Shown here: positions 27,679 through 35,705 of the stretch, piece after piece
How the letters are laid out: every line of letters begins with the position of its first letter
Position numbering within the stretch: position 1 is the first letter of the stretch
From: Bacillus pseudomycoides
GTDB lineage: Bacteria; Bacillota; Bacilli; Bacillales; Bacillaceae_G
Direction of reading: 5' to 3'
NCBI RefSeq assembly: GCF_002582035.1
Contig: NZ_NUQE01000018.1
Location: 1-51,259, forward strand
DNA: 51,259 nt
Position numbers and translations under genes: made by a program
The notes under the pieces: model-generated
The model's input: the letters and a program-made list of their open reading frames with translations, nothing else
Databases searched by the model: none
What the model was told of the DNA's origin: nothing

Positions 27679-28299
27679 TCATTTAAATGGTGGTTCTAAT
27701 CCAGCGGCTGTATACGGACCTAAAATAATTAAACGAGATAGCTGCAAGGCCATATAATGAGGCGTATACGGCATATTTTGTCTTAACCAAGAAAGAATCA
27801 TACCTAAATGTGCACCTGTAATATAACTAGCGAGAATATCACGAGGCACAATCAATTCTTCTTCATTTGGTTGTGAAAGAGAAAGGGCGATAAGCAGATT
27901 CGCTTGAATCGCTTTCATCATTTGCAAGGAAAACTTCGGAATCCCATTATCTCCGAGCATGACTTGATAAAAGAAAGCATGTTCAGCAATATGGCTAAAT
28001 AAAGATAAAAAGATAGGATGGGGAGTATCAAAGGTAAGTTCAAACTCCTTCTTATCTAATTTCTTCGACTTGAGAATATCCGCTAATGCTGTTAACATTT
28101 CTGCAATGCTTTTGTCTAATAAATCATATTTGTCATGATAATGACTATAAAAGGTAGCGCGGTTTACAGTTGCCTTTTCAGCAATATCTTGAACTGTAAT
28201 ACCATCAAAACCTTTTTCATGTATTAAAGATACAAGAGCATCGCGTATCGCTTGTCTCGTTCGTTTTACGCGTGGATCGTTTGAATTTTTAATAGACAT
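27679..28299 (-). CDS. TetR/AcrR-family transcriptional regulator
   Basis: A 206-residue regulator. The N-terminal DNA-binding domain (about 10-60) includes IRDALVSLIHEKGFDGITV, then IAEKATVNRATFYSHYHDKYDLL, the classical TetR recognition helix. The rest is a helical ligand domain (SKKLDKKEFELTFDTPHP onward). AAGGAGAAC precedes the ATG. Divergent from a membrane fusion protein and MFS pump, so it is the likely local repressor of that pair. The inducer is unknown. Confidence 0.92.
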   Translation of the reverse strand: MSIKNSNDPRVKRTRQAIRDALVSLIHEKGFDGITVQDIAEKATVNRATFYSHYHDKYDLLDKSIAEMLTALADILKSKKLDKKEFELTFDTPHPIFLSLFSHIAEHAFFYQVMLGDNGIPKFSLQMMKAIQANLLIALSLSQPNEEELIVPRDILASYITGAHLGMILSWLRQNMPYTPHYMALQLSRLIILGPYTAAGLEPPFK

Positions 28300-28336
28300 T
28301 TTTGTTCTCCTTGCTTGATTTTTTTTTATACTTTTT

Positions 28337-28389
28337 CAACATATATATGAAGGACTGTTGGAAAAACAACATATCGAAATAAATTGTTG
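28337..28389. promoter_or_regulatory. Tandem CAACA-N13/14-TGTTG operator candidates
   Basis: Two inverted repeats in series: CAACA 28337-28341 with TGTTG 28356-28360, and CAACA 28367-28371 with TGTTG 28385-28389. They lie between the divergent TetR and efflux genes, and the second ends 1 base before the efflux -35. The spacing suits paired TetR dimers. Binding by the adjacent regulator is inferred. Confidence 0.5.
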
Positions 28390-28390
28390 G

Positions 28391-28418
28391 TTGTCACTCA
28401 GAATGAATTATTTATAAT
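28391..28418 (+). promoter_or_regulatory. Promoter of the efflux operon
   Basis: TTGTCA (28391-28396), 16 bases, TATAAT (28413-28418). Transcription would begin near 28425, leaving a leader of about 165 bases. Confidence 0.65.
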
Positions 28419-28440
28419 TATAAACGATATTCTTTTTCTT

Positions 28441-28547
28441 AGCACAAAATAAGGAGAGGATTTTGTGCTCGGAGAAGGGTTATTTTTTTAACTAGTCCTT
28501 AACAATATGAATGGTCAATATTGTTAACTAAAAAGAGAGAAAGGACT
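28441..28547 (+). promoter_or_regulatory. Leader hairpins and short leader ORF of the efflux operon
   Basis: Hairpin 1 has perfect arms AGCACAAAAT / ATTTTGTGCT (28441-28450, 28460-28469), and its 9-base loop AAGGAGAGG is a ribosome binding site. GTG at 28465 opens an 8-codon frame MLGEGLFF ending at 28491. Hairpin 2 has perfect arms TTAACAATAT / ATATTGTTAA (28499-28508, 28518-28527). AGTCCTT (28494-28500) could also pair with AAGGACT (28541-28547). The layout resembles attenuation leaders of resistance genes. Function is inferred only. Confidence 0.4.
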
Positions 28548-28589
28548 TGTTAGAAAGTACATTAATATTCAAAACAAGGAGAGAACACA

Positions 28590-29243
28590 ATGAGTCAATT
28601 TCGAAGAATGATTATCATCAATGTTATTACATTGATTGTGTTAGTTGGCGGCGGATTTGCCGGCTATTATTATTACAATCAATCAACAAGTTATTTAAAA
28701 ACGGACAATGCAAAAATTGATGGGAAAGTTATACCGATTGCATCTCCGGTTGCTGGGAAATTAACAGACTGGACAGCTGAAGTAGGAAAAAGTTATAGTG
28801 CTGGTGATAAAGTAGGTTCTGTAACGAGTAACGCGGGCGGAACAGCGCAAGAAATGGATATTACAGTTCCGACAAATGCAACGCTTGTTCAATCGAATGC
28901 AACCCCAAATTCTTACATTGCTCCAGGGACACCGCTTGCATATGCCTATGATATGAGTGATTTATGGGTAACGGCAAACATTAAAGAAACAGACATCGAC
29001 GATATTCAAAAAGGGCAAGAAGTAGATGTGTACGTAGACGCATATCCTAATACAACGTTAACAGGAAAAGTAGAACAAATTGGTTTAACAACGGCAAATA
29101 CGTTCTCTATGCTGCCATCTAGTAATGCAACAGCGAACTATACGAAAGTAACACAAGTTATTCCAGTTAAAATTTCATTAGACCATAGTAAATCGTTAAA
29201 TATTGTCCCAGGCATGAATGTCACAGTTCGGATTCATAAGTAA
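28590..29243 (+). CDS. HlyD/EmrA-like membrane fusion protein
   Basis: Adaptor subunit of an efflux system (217 residues). One N-terminal membrane anchor (about 7-29, MIIINVITLIVLVGGGFAGYYYYN), a lipoyl-like half (TDNAKIDGKVIPIASPVAGKLTDW ... ITVPTNATLVQ) and a beta-barrel (DLWVTANIKETDIDDIQKGQEVDVYVDAYP). The coiled hairpin of EmrA is missing, as in short Gram-positive versions. ATG follows AAGGAGAG. Thirteen bases separate it from the pump gene. It probably acts with that pump. Confidence 0.88.
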   Translation: MSQFRRMIIINVITLIVLVGGGFAGYYYYNQSTSYLKTDNAKIDGKVIPIASPVAGKLTDWTAEVGKSYSAGDKVGSVTSNAGGTAQEMDITVPTNATLVQSNATPNSYIAPGTPLAYAYDMSDLWVTANIKETDIDDIQKGQEVDVYVDAYPNTTLTGKVEQIGLTTANTFSMLPSSNATANYTKVTQVIPVKISLDHSKSLNIVPGMNVTVRIHK

Positions 29244-29256
29244 GGGGGAATGAAAT

Positions 29257-31074
29257 ATGTCCTCGATCTTTATTGCAGGATACGCTCTTTTATGTATTGC
29301 CGTATTCATTATTGTAAATCGTGTTTTTAGAAAGAAAGAGACACAAAGGATAGAAGAACCAGTTCAAGCAGTTTTAAAGGATACAAAAGAGGCAGTAATA
29401 AAACAAGAAATATCAGAAGGTATTGAAGAGAGAGCTCAGGAACAAGAAATTGTAGAAGAAACAATTGAAAAACAAGAAGCATCAGAATTTGTAAAAGAAG
29501 CGGTACAAGAACAAAAAGCGGAAAGTAAAGAACCGAAGGCTTCTCGGTCTCAGGCGATTCTCCCTGATTTTAACGTGAAGGTCGTCTTGGCTGTTCTTAT
29601 TTCCGGGATGTTCGTTTCGATTTTGAATCAAACATTAATTAACGTTGCTTTACCGTCTTTAATGAATGAATTTAATATATCGACATCTACAGCGCAGTGG
29701 CTTACAACAGGTTTTATGCTTGTGAACGGGGTATTAGTACCGGTTAGTGCGTTTTTAGTTTCGCGATTTACGTATCGAAACTTATTTTTAGCAGCCATGA
29801 TATTCTTTACAATAGGTTCGATGATTTGTGCAGTATCTGGAAACTTCACGATGATGATGACAGGACGTATCATTCAAGCTGTTGGTGCCGGTATTTTAAT
29901 GCCTGTTGGAATGAATATTTTTATGGCAATCTTCCCGCCTCATAAACGCGGGGCAGCGATGGGATTGCTCGGTTTTGCAATGATTTTAGCGCCTGCCATT
30001 GGGCCGACGATTACAGGATGGATCATTCAAAACTATAAATGGAATGTGATATTCTATGCGATGTTTATTATTGGTTTATTCATTATTGTATTAGCACTAA
30101 AATATTTCACGCTAAAACAGCCTGTGTCAAAGGCAACGCTGGATATGTATGGTGTTATCACTTCTAGTATCGGCCTTGGAAGCTTACTATATGGTTTTAG
30201 TGAGGCAGGAAATAAAGGCTGGGGTAGTGCGGAAGTTATCATTGCGATTATTATTGGAGTTATTGGACTAAGTTTATTTATATGGAGACAGTTAACGACT
30301 GACAATAAAATATTAGATCTTCGTGTATTCAGCTACTCTGCATTTACTTCGACGCTGATAATTAATGCAATTGTTACGATGGCGCTATATGGTGGTATGC
30401 TATTACTTCCTATATATTTACAAAACATCCGTGGATTTACGCCAATTGTTTCCGGATTATTACTTCTTCCAGGATCTTTAATTATGGGACTGATGGGACC
30501 ATTTTCCGGAAGGCTATTTGATAAATACGGGATTCGGCCGCTTGCAATTTTTGGATTACTCCTTACAACATACGCAACATACCAATTTACACATTTAACA
30601 TTAGAAACACCTTCTATTCAAATTATGATAGATTATATTATTCGTTCGTTTGGGATGTCCTTTATTATGATGCCAATCTCGACAGCGGGGATGAATGCTC
30701 TGCCAAGGCAACTGATTTCGCATGGAACAGCAATGCAAAATACAGCAAAGCAAGTTGCTGGTTCTATTGGGACTGCGCTTTTAATTACAATTATGACGCA
30801 GCAAACGACAAATCATATGGCAGACTATGCAAATGCGATTACAACAACAAACCCGATTATTGTAAACAAACTATCTCAATTGGGGGCTGCATTGACAGGA
30901 TCAGCTCAGGCAGGAAACGCATTAGGCTCGCAAATGCTATTTGGGCAAGTTTCGAAGATGTCCGTTATTAACGGAATTAATGATGCGTTCTGGATTGCAA
31001 CAATGTTAACAGCTATTGCTTTATTCTTATCGTTTTTCTTACAATCAGGAAATAAGGTGAACAAAAAAGCATAG
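29257..31074 (+). CDS. DHA2 (EmrB/QacA) MFS drug transporter with extended N-terminus
   Basis: A 605-residue proton-driven exporter. Residues 4-22 form an extra hydrophobic segment, followed by a Glu/Lys/Gln-rich linker (about 24-103). The normal 14-TM MFS body then begins at about 106 (VKVVLAVLISGMFVSILNQT, with LNQTLINVALP and ARG-type motifs such as FLVSRFTYRN and MTGRIIQAVGAGILMPVG). Site AAGGGGGA. Encoded with the fusion protein and the divergent TetR. Substrates are unknown. The N-terminal addition is not typical of EmrB. Confidence 0.9.
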   Translation: MSSIFIAGYALLCIAVFIIVNRVFRKKETQRIEEPVQAVLKDTKEAVIKQEISEGIEERAQEQEIVEETIEKQEASEFVKEAVQEQKAESKEPKASRSQAILPDFNVKVVLAVLISGMFVSILNQTLINVALPSLMNEFNISTSTAQWLTTGFMLVNGVLVPVSAFLVSRFTYRNLFLAAMIFFTIGSMICAVSGNFTMMMTGRIIQAVGAGILMPVGMNIFMAIFPPHKRGAAMGLLGFAMILAPAIGPTITGWIIQNYKWNVIFYAMFIIGLFIIVLALKYFTLKQPVSKATLDMYGVITSSIGLGSLLYGFSEAGNKGWGSAEVIIAIIIGVIGLSLFIWRQLTTDNKILDLRVFSYSAFTSTLIINAIVTMALYGGMLLLPIYLQNIRGFTPIVSGLLLLPGSLIMGLMGPFSGRLFDKYGIRPLAIFGLLLTTYATYQFTHLTLETPSIQIMIDYIIRSFGMSFIMMPISTAGMNALPRQLISHGTAMQNTAKQVAGSIGTALLITIMTQQTTNHMADYANAITTTNPIIVNKLSQLGAALTGSAQAGNALGSQMLFGQVSKMSVINGINDAFWIATMLTAIALFLSFFLQSGNKVNKKA

Positions 31075-31170
31075 AGATGATGTAAGCTGTTTGGTTATGA
31101 AGGGGAAATTGTTAATTAATAGACGAAATAACAAGCAAAATAGCATTGTTTTGAACAATGGAATTGCATA

Positions 31171-31205
31171 AAAAACGCAGAGATTTTGAAATCTCTGCGT
31201 TTTTC
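31171..31205 (+). terminator. Terminator after the efflux operon
   Basis: AAAAACGCAGAGATTT / AAATCTCTGCGTTTTT, a perfect 16-bp stem with a 2-base gap. Confidence 0.9.
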
Positions 31206-31230
31206 TGTTATGAAATGGTGTTCTTTTTTT

Positions 31231-31282
31231 ATCCTGCTATTTGCGGGCAATAAAACCCCCACTGATGGAAGTTTCACTTTAT
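31231..31282 (+). repeat. Mini family 2 repeat (about 52 bp)
   Basis: ATCCTGCTATTTGCGGGCAATAAAACC joined directly to CCCACTGATGGAAGTTTCACTTTAT. Both ends are present and the internal arms are deleted. It ends 3 bases before the stop codon of the HD-domain gene. Confidence 0.78.
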
Positions 31283-31285
31283 ATG

Positions 31286-31867
31286 TTAATGCTTTATAAG
31301 TTTTGTCTGCCCTTTTCCTTCATTTGCAGAAGTATGCAAATTGGATGGTGTATGTGTTTGTAATTCTCTATCTATCATCTGATCTAATCGCTTGATTGCT
31401 TGCAGTGCTTTTTCATAAGAGATTGTTCGATAGTGATGTGTTCCTCCTGGTTCCTCATCTGCTTCGTCTGCCCATTTAATAATATTTTGTAGAGGCGTTC
31501 TTTCAAGTGTTTGCTCTAGCAGAAAAGAATCAGTGTGCAAAAGAATGGCAACAGAAATTTCCTTTGCTTGAATAGGGTGCTCTCCTAATCGGATTAGCAA
31601 TTTATGAGCTCTTTCTGCTCCTTTAATAGCGTGTATATCATTCTTTTTATACAATTCATAGTCCCATTTTCCATTACGATACCATGTGTAATGTCCGATA
31701 TCATGAAGAAAACCAGCCTTTGTTGCTGCATCGACTGAGGCGTGATGCTTTTTGGCTAAGTGGAACGCGTGGTAAGCAACAGCAATCGCATGAACCATTC
31801 CAGAACGGTTTACATATTTTTGGGTAATGGGATGCTGAAAAATTTGTTCAAGCGTAACATGGCGCAT
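31286..31867 (-). CDS. HD-domain (HDIG) metal-dependent phosphohydrolase
   Basis: A 193-residue HD superfamily protein. The metal motif is ATKAGFLHDIGHYTWY, with an upstream His (VAYHAFHLAKKHHA) and downstream His/Asp (SVAILLHTDSFLL ... IKWADEADE). The start at 31867 (MRHVTLEQIF) follows AAAGGAG; an ATG at 31891 coincides with that site. The family hydrolyses phosphomonoesters or nucleotides; the substrate is not evident. Probably monocistronic. Confidence 0.85.
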   Translation of the reverse strand: MRHVTLEQIFQHPITQKYVNRSGMVHAIAVAYHAFHLAKKHHASVDAATKAGFLHDIGHYTWYRNGKWDYELYKKNDIHAIKGAERAHKLLIRLGEHPIQAKEISVAILLHTDSFLLEQTLERTPLQNIIKWADEADEEPGGTHHYRTISYEKALQAIKRLDQMIDRELQTHTPSNLHTSANEGKGQTKLIKH

Positions 31868-32004
31868 AAAACATTCACTCCTTTTATTCATTGCAGTATA
31901 TTTTATAGAAAAATATATTTTGAATATTTTACTCCATCATTGTTATGTTAGTAAAGTAATTAGTGATGTAATAGAAAAATTTTTTATGTTATGGAATAAC
32001 TAAA

Positions 32005-32352
32005 TTACATCATTTTATAGAAAAATATCCCTATTACAACAAGCGAAAATAAAGTAATCCCTACATGTTTAATGCTAGTGATTTGATTGCGTGCACCACT
32101 GACGCCTGCTAATAAACTAGCGATAGCTAACATACCCCAGTACATAGACGTCGAAAGTGGGAGAGACTGTTCTACATCCCTGCCTATCCCTGCAGAAATA
32201 ATAGGCAGGAGAACGAGTGAACAACAAACGATTCCCATTAGAAGAATAAACCATTTTTTATGTATTGCGCCTCTTATAATGAAAAATAATCCCCCGCCAA
32301 TGCCGCATAGTACAAGAACGGGTACGAAAAGGATCCAAAGTAAGATAAACAT
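32005..32352 (-). CDS. Small integral membrane protein, unrecognised
   Basis: A 115-residue protein of four hydrophobic segments (about 1-25, 34-54, 68-87 and 96-113), with short basic loops (RGAIHKK, ARNQITSIKH). The ATG follows AGGAGG at a spacing of about 10. I do not recognise the family. It is transcribed from the same strand as the HD-domain gene but separated by about 135 bases of AT-rich sequence. Confidence 0.7.
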   Translation of the reverse strand: MFILLWILFVPVLVLCGIGGGLFFIIRGAIHKKWFILLMGIVCCSLVLLPIISAGIGRDVEQSLPLSTSMYWGMLAIASLLAGVSGARNQITSIKHVGITLFSLVVIGIFFYKMM

Positions 32353-32511
32353 ATATAAGAAAACCTCCTATGTAATAAGTTATATTTTATAACAGGAGGT
32401 TGATTTTGGATATTATAAAAAAATATGGATATTTGATAGAAATGAACAATATACAATTGAAATAATAAGTGTAAAACGTTTGAGGTAATTGTTAAATAAT
32501 CAACAAAACGA

Positions 32512-32744
32512 ATGATCAAAAGTAAGATGAAAAGCATATCGATATTCTTGTACTGTGAGTTGTATTTCACACTATTGATTTTATTTCGGATAGGAAAAGA
32601 GAATCTAGTATTTGCTGGAGAAGGCCATGTCGCTATGATTGATAGAAGAGATAAAAAATTATTAACCATGATATAGAGCAAGGTATCAAAAATCTTACTA
32701 ATACAGAAATCATGCTTGATTTTGGAGATACTTTAACAAAATGA
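32512..32744 (+). pseudogene. Frameshifted remnant of a small secreted protein gene
   Basis: From ATG 32512 a frame reads MIKSKMKSISIFLYCELYF..., a signal-peptide-like start, then KENLVFAGEGHVAMIDRRDK, ending at 32676. In another frame the text resumes as HDIEQGIKNLTNTEIMLDFG and ends at TGA 32742-32744. Joining the frames gives a continuous protein-like sequence, so one frameshift probably broke the gene. GHVAMI resembles the His motif of NlpC/P60-like (YiiX) hydrolases, but that is only a hint. No good ribosome site is visible. Confidence 0.5.
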
Positions 32745-32828
32745 TTATAAGTTGTCCAAATGTCTATTTCGCAGCACTATACTCGGCCATATAAATATAG
32801 TAATCCTATAAAGAAAGGATTTGACTTT

Positions 32829-33071
32829 ATGGCTCTTTTAACTAACTGTGAAACTTGCACTCCTCCTGCGGGTTCAACACCTATTTTCACTCTGAATGTA
32901 CCTGGTGGAATTGCTATTAATCTATTGGGAATTCATATTGAAGCTTGCCCAATCTGTATTACAGTATTCACTGGTGATGGTACACTAACAGCTCAACAAC
33001 AAGACATTGTAAACAACCTTCTTCAGACTGTTCGTATATTTAATCCGAATGTTACAAATATTCAAAAGTAA
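32829..33071 (+). CDS. Small CxxC protein, unrecognised
   Basis: An 80-residue protein with two CxxC pairs (NCETC near residue 7 and ACPIC near residue 42) around a hydrophobic beta-like core (PIFTLNVPGGIAINLLGIHIE), and a polar C-terminus (TAQQQDIVNNLLQTVRIFNPN). ATG at 32829 follows AAAGGA by 9 bases; an upstream ATG at 32760 has no site. It could bind zinc or form disulfides. Small Cys-rich proteins of this kind occur in spore outer layers, but I see no direct evidence for that here. Confidence 0.72.
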   Translation: MALLTNCETCTPPAGSTPIFTLNVPGGIAINLLGIHIEACPICITVFTGDGTLTAQQQDIVNNLLQTVRIFNPNVTNIQK

Positions 33072-33101
33072 ATAAATTAATAAGTGTATAGATATATTAA
33101 T

Positions 33102-33132
33102 TAGCCTTCGGTTTTCTCCGCAAGGCTTTTTT
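33102..33132 (+). terminator. Terminator after the CxxC protein gene
   Basis: AGCCTTCGG / CCGCAAGGCT stem (one bulged C) followed by TTTTTT. Confidence 0.82.
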
Positions 33133-33250
33133 ATCCCGCATTAACGGGCAGTAAGACCCCACCTCAAGATTCAGAGAGAATCGAAGAAGATAGGTGGGGT
33201 CTTACTACTAGCATGCGCCCGATTAGTTCAACTTACCATCGGTGGGGGAG
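33133..33250 (+). repeat. Family 2 repeat lacking its right end
   Basis: ATCCCGCATTAACGGGCAG, GACCCCACCTCAAGATTC, the GAATCGAAGAAGATAGG arm, GGGGTCTTAC, GCGCCCGATTAG and CCATCGGTGGGGG, then stops short of the AAGTTTCACTTTAT terminus, 8 bases before sspI ends. Confidence 0.75.
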
Positions 33251-33257
33251 AAATTCC

Positions 33258-33467
33258 TTATTTTCTTAAGCCTTGCTCCAACGTCGTTAACATTTCATGC
33301 TTTTCATTTTCATCAGCATTTTTCCAAATGACTTCAAATAATACGCCAAGGCCTGGAAGCATTTTTTCTTCCCCGCTTTGAATCGCATCGACAATTGTTT
33401 CTTGTAATTGGTCTTGCGTATTTCCTGATACGTTCGCTAATACAGCGCCGCGTAAATTAAAGTTCAT
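33258..33467 (-). CDS. sspI: Small acid-soluble spore protein SspI
   Basis: A 69-residue minor [24 protein letters not shown] at the start, then [21 protein letters not shown] and [17 protein letters not shown]. Length and sequence match Bacillus SspI. The ATG at 33467 follows GAGGTG. It is expressed in the forespore in B. subtilis (sigma-G). It is divergent from the RNA methyltransferase gene, as in B. subtilis. Confidence 0.94.
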   Translation of the reverse strand: MNFNLRGAVLANVSGNTQDQLQETIVDAIQSGEEKMLPGLGVLFEVIWKNADENEKHEMLTTLEQGLRK

Positions 33468-33582
33468 CACTTTCACCTCTTTTTAGGAATGGAAACTGAC
33501 ATTAGTTTTTGTTCTTTTTTGTGTAAATATGTATGAAAAATAGGCTATAATGAGAAGACAAGAAGAGAGGGAAATACATATT

Positions 33583-34347
33583 ATGAAAAACATTGATTCA
33601 GTACAAAATCCGCGCGTAAAGCAGTGGAAAAAGCTGCAGACCAAAAAAGAGCGCGATAAAAAAGGTTTATTTTTTATAGAAGGATTCCACTTAGTGGAGG
33701 AAGCTTTAAAAGCAGGGGTTGTAACAGAATTGATTGTTTGGGATCAGACAGACCTTCCGAAAGATTGGACGGTTACTGATGTTGAAATGTACATTGTGCC
33801 TGAAGCAATTGTAAAAATGTTACGTGAAACAGAAACAACACAAGGCGTATTTGCGGTTTGTGAGAAGCAAGAAAAAGAAGTAACTTTGACAGATGGAAAG
33901 TTCCTGTTACTTGACGGTCTGCAAGACCCAGGAAACTTGGGAACAATTATTCGTACAGCAGATGCAGCTGGTATTCATGCCGTTGTGCTTGGAGAAGGAT
34001 GCGTTGATGTTTATAACAGTAAAGTACTGCGTTCTACACAAGGTTCTGTATTCCATTTACCGATTGTAAAAGGAAACTTAGAAGAATGGGTAGACAAGTT
34101 AAAAGAAAAGAACGTTCCTGTGTACGGAACAGCTCTTGAAAACGGGGTTCCATACGGTGAAGTAACGCCGACGGGAAGTTTTGCATTAATTGTAGGAAAT
34201 GAAGGAAATGGTGTACGCCAAGAGATTCTTTCCAAATGTGATCAAAACTTGTATATTCCGATTTACGGGGGAGCAGAATCATTAAATGTTGCGGTTGCAG
34301 CAGGGATTTTAACGTATTATTTACAAACTCCGGTTGCGAATCGATAA
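33583..34347 (+). CDS. ysgA: TrmH/SpoU-family RNA 2'-O-methyltransferase
   Basis: A 254-residue SPOUT methyltransferase. The N-terminal L30e-like substrate domain reads SVQNPRVKQWKKLQTKKERD ... FFIEGFHLVEEALKAG. The knotted catalytic domain has motif 1 (LQDPGNLGTIIRTADAAG), motif 2 (LIVGNEGNGVRQEIL) and motif 3 (IPIYGGAESLNVAVAAGI). ATG at 33583 follows GAGAGGG. Methylates rRNA or tRNA ribose; the target nucleotide is unknown. Precedes pheST. Confidence 0.92.
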   Translation: MKNIDSVQNPRVKQWKKLQTKKERDKKGLFFIEGFHLVEEALKAGVVTELIVWDQTDLPKDWTVTDVEMYIVPEAIVKMLRETETTQGVFAVCEKQEKEVTLTDGKFLLLDGLQDPGNLGTIIRTADAAGIHAVVLGEGCVDVYNSKVLRSTQGSVFHLPIVKGNLEEWVDKLKEKNVPVYGTALENGVPYGEVTPTGSFALIVGNEGNGVRQEILSKCDQNLYIPIYGGAESLNVAVAAGILTYYLQTPVANR

Positions 34348-34384
34348 AAAACTTTTTATAATAAATTGAAGTATAATATTAAAA

Positions 34385-34628
34385 ACGTTGATAGAGAAGA
34401 GTAACTTACAAAATCGCTATGTAGGGAGAGAGTGCCATAGACTGAAAGCACTCTTATAGTAGACGTGAGTGAATTCACCTCTGGAGTTGACGCCAGGACC
34501 ATTTATATGTAAAGGCGTTCCGGTTTAAAAAGCCGTTATAACTAATTGAGTGGGCAGACTTGTTCTGTCAATTTAGGGTGGTACCGCGAATTTACCTCGT
34601 CCCTTTTTAGGGAGCGAGGTTTTTTTTA
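34385..34628 (+). promoter_or_regulatory. T-box leader of pheST (specifier TTC, Phe)
   Basis: Specifier TTC at 34474-34476 in GTGAATTCACCTCTGGAG. The T-box AGGGTGGTACCGCG is at 34575-34588, followed by the terminator ACCTCGTCCCT / AGGGAGCGAGGT (34594-34620) and eight T. A TATAAT-like hexamer near 34372 may be the -10. Confidence 0.95.
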
Positions 34629-34652
34629 TTTTTAAAATTAGGAGGGTTCCAA

Positions 34653-35687
34653 ATGGAAGCACGTTTAAAAGAGCTAAAGCAAGAAGCACTGCAGCTGATT
34701 GAAGAAGCGAAAGAGCTAAAGGGCTTAAATGATGTACGCGTTGCGTATTTAGGAAAAAAAGGTCCAATTACAGAAGTACTGCGTGGTATGGGGAAATTAT
34801 CTCCAGAAGAGCGTCCGCGTATGGGAGCTTTAGTAAATGAAGTACGCGAAGCAATTCAAACACGTTTAGAAGAAAAAATTAATCATTTAGAAAAAGCGGT
34901 AATCGAAGCGAAATTGGCATCTGAAACAATTGATGTAACATTACCAGGCCGTCCTGTAAATGCAGGTTGCCATCATCCGTTAACAGCGGTTGTTGAACAA
35001 ATTGAAGATTTATTCATCGGCATGGGCTATGAAGTTGCTGAAGGTCCAGAAGTAGAAAAAGATTATTACAACTTCGAAGCGTTAAACTTACCAAAAGATC
35101 ACCCAGCACGCGATATGCAAGATTCTTTCTACATTACAGAAGAAATGTTGCTTCGTACACATACATCTTCTGTGCAAGCAAGAACGATGGAAAAGAATAC
35201 AGAAAAAGGTCCAATTAAAATTATTTGCCCTGGTAAAGTATATCGCCGCGATGATGATGATGCGACGCACTCTCATCAGTTCATGCAAATTGAAGGTCTT
35301 GTAATTGATAAAAACATTCGTATGAGCGATTTAAAAGGAACATTACAAGCATTTGCGAAGAAGATGTTCGGTGAAGACCGTGAAATTCGCCTTCGTCCAA
35401 GCTTCTTCCCATTCACAGAGCCTTCTGTTGAAATGGATATTTCTTGTATGATGTGTCATGGAAAAGGTTGCGGCACATGTAAAGGAACGGGCTGGATTGA
35501 AATTTTAGGTGCAGGTATGGTTCATCCAAACGTTCTTGAAATGGCTGGCTATGATTCAAAAGAATATCAAGGCTTCGCATTCGGTATGGGTGCAGAGCGT
35601 ATTGCGATGTTAAAGTACGGCATTGATGACATTCGTCATTTCTATACAAACGATGTACGTTTCTTACAACAATTCAAACGAGCGTAA
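34653..35687 (+). CDS. pheS: Phenylalanyl-tRNA synthetase alpha subunit
   Basis: Catalytic alpha subunit of the alpha2beta2 enzyme (344 residues). An N-terminal coiled coil (1-85) binds tRNA. The class II core has [52 protein letters not shown], the Cys-rich loop [17 protein letters not shown] and the final [15 protein letters not shown]. Site AGGAGGG. pheT follows after 18 bases. Confidence 0.97.
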   Translation: MEARLKELKQEALQLIEEAKELKGLNDVRVAYLGKKGPITEVLRGMGKLSPEERPRMGALVNEVREAIQTRLEEKINHLEKAVIEAKLASETIDVTLPGRPVNAGCHHPLTAVVEQIEDLFIGMGYEVAEGPEVEKDYYNFEALNLPKDHPARDMQDSFYITEEMLLRTHTSSVQARTMEKNTEKGPIKIICPGKVYRRDDDDATHSHQFMQIEGLVIDKNIRMSDLKGTLQAFAKKMFGEDREIRLRPSFFPFTEPSVEMDISCMMCHGKGCGTCKGTGWIEILGAGMVHPNVLEMAGYDSKEYQGFAFGMGAERIAMLKYGIDDIRHFYTNDVRFLQQFKRA

Positions 35688-35705
35688 GGGAAGGAGAGAT
35701 AAAGA

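Noticed and set aside
27679-31074. Efflux module as a recent mobile insertion
   Set aside because: No integrase, IS ends or target duplications are visible. It differs from the B. subtilis order but codon use looks like the neighbours.
32274-32681. Minus-strand 135-codon frame rich in Tyr/Phe/Ile
   Set aside because: AT-rich spurious frame that overlaps both the membrane protein gene and the frameshifted remnant; no ribosome site.
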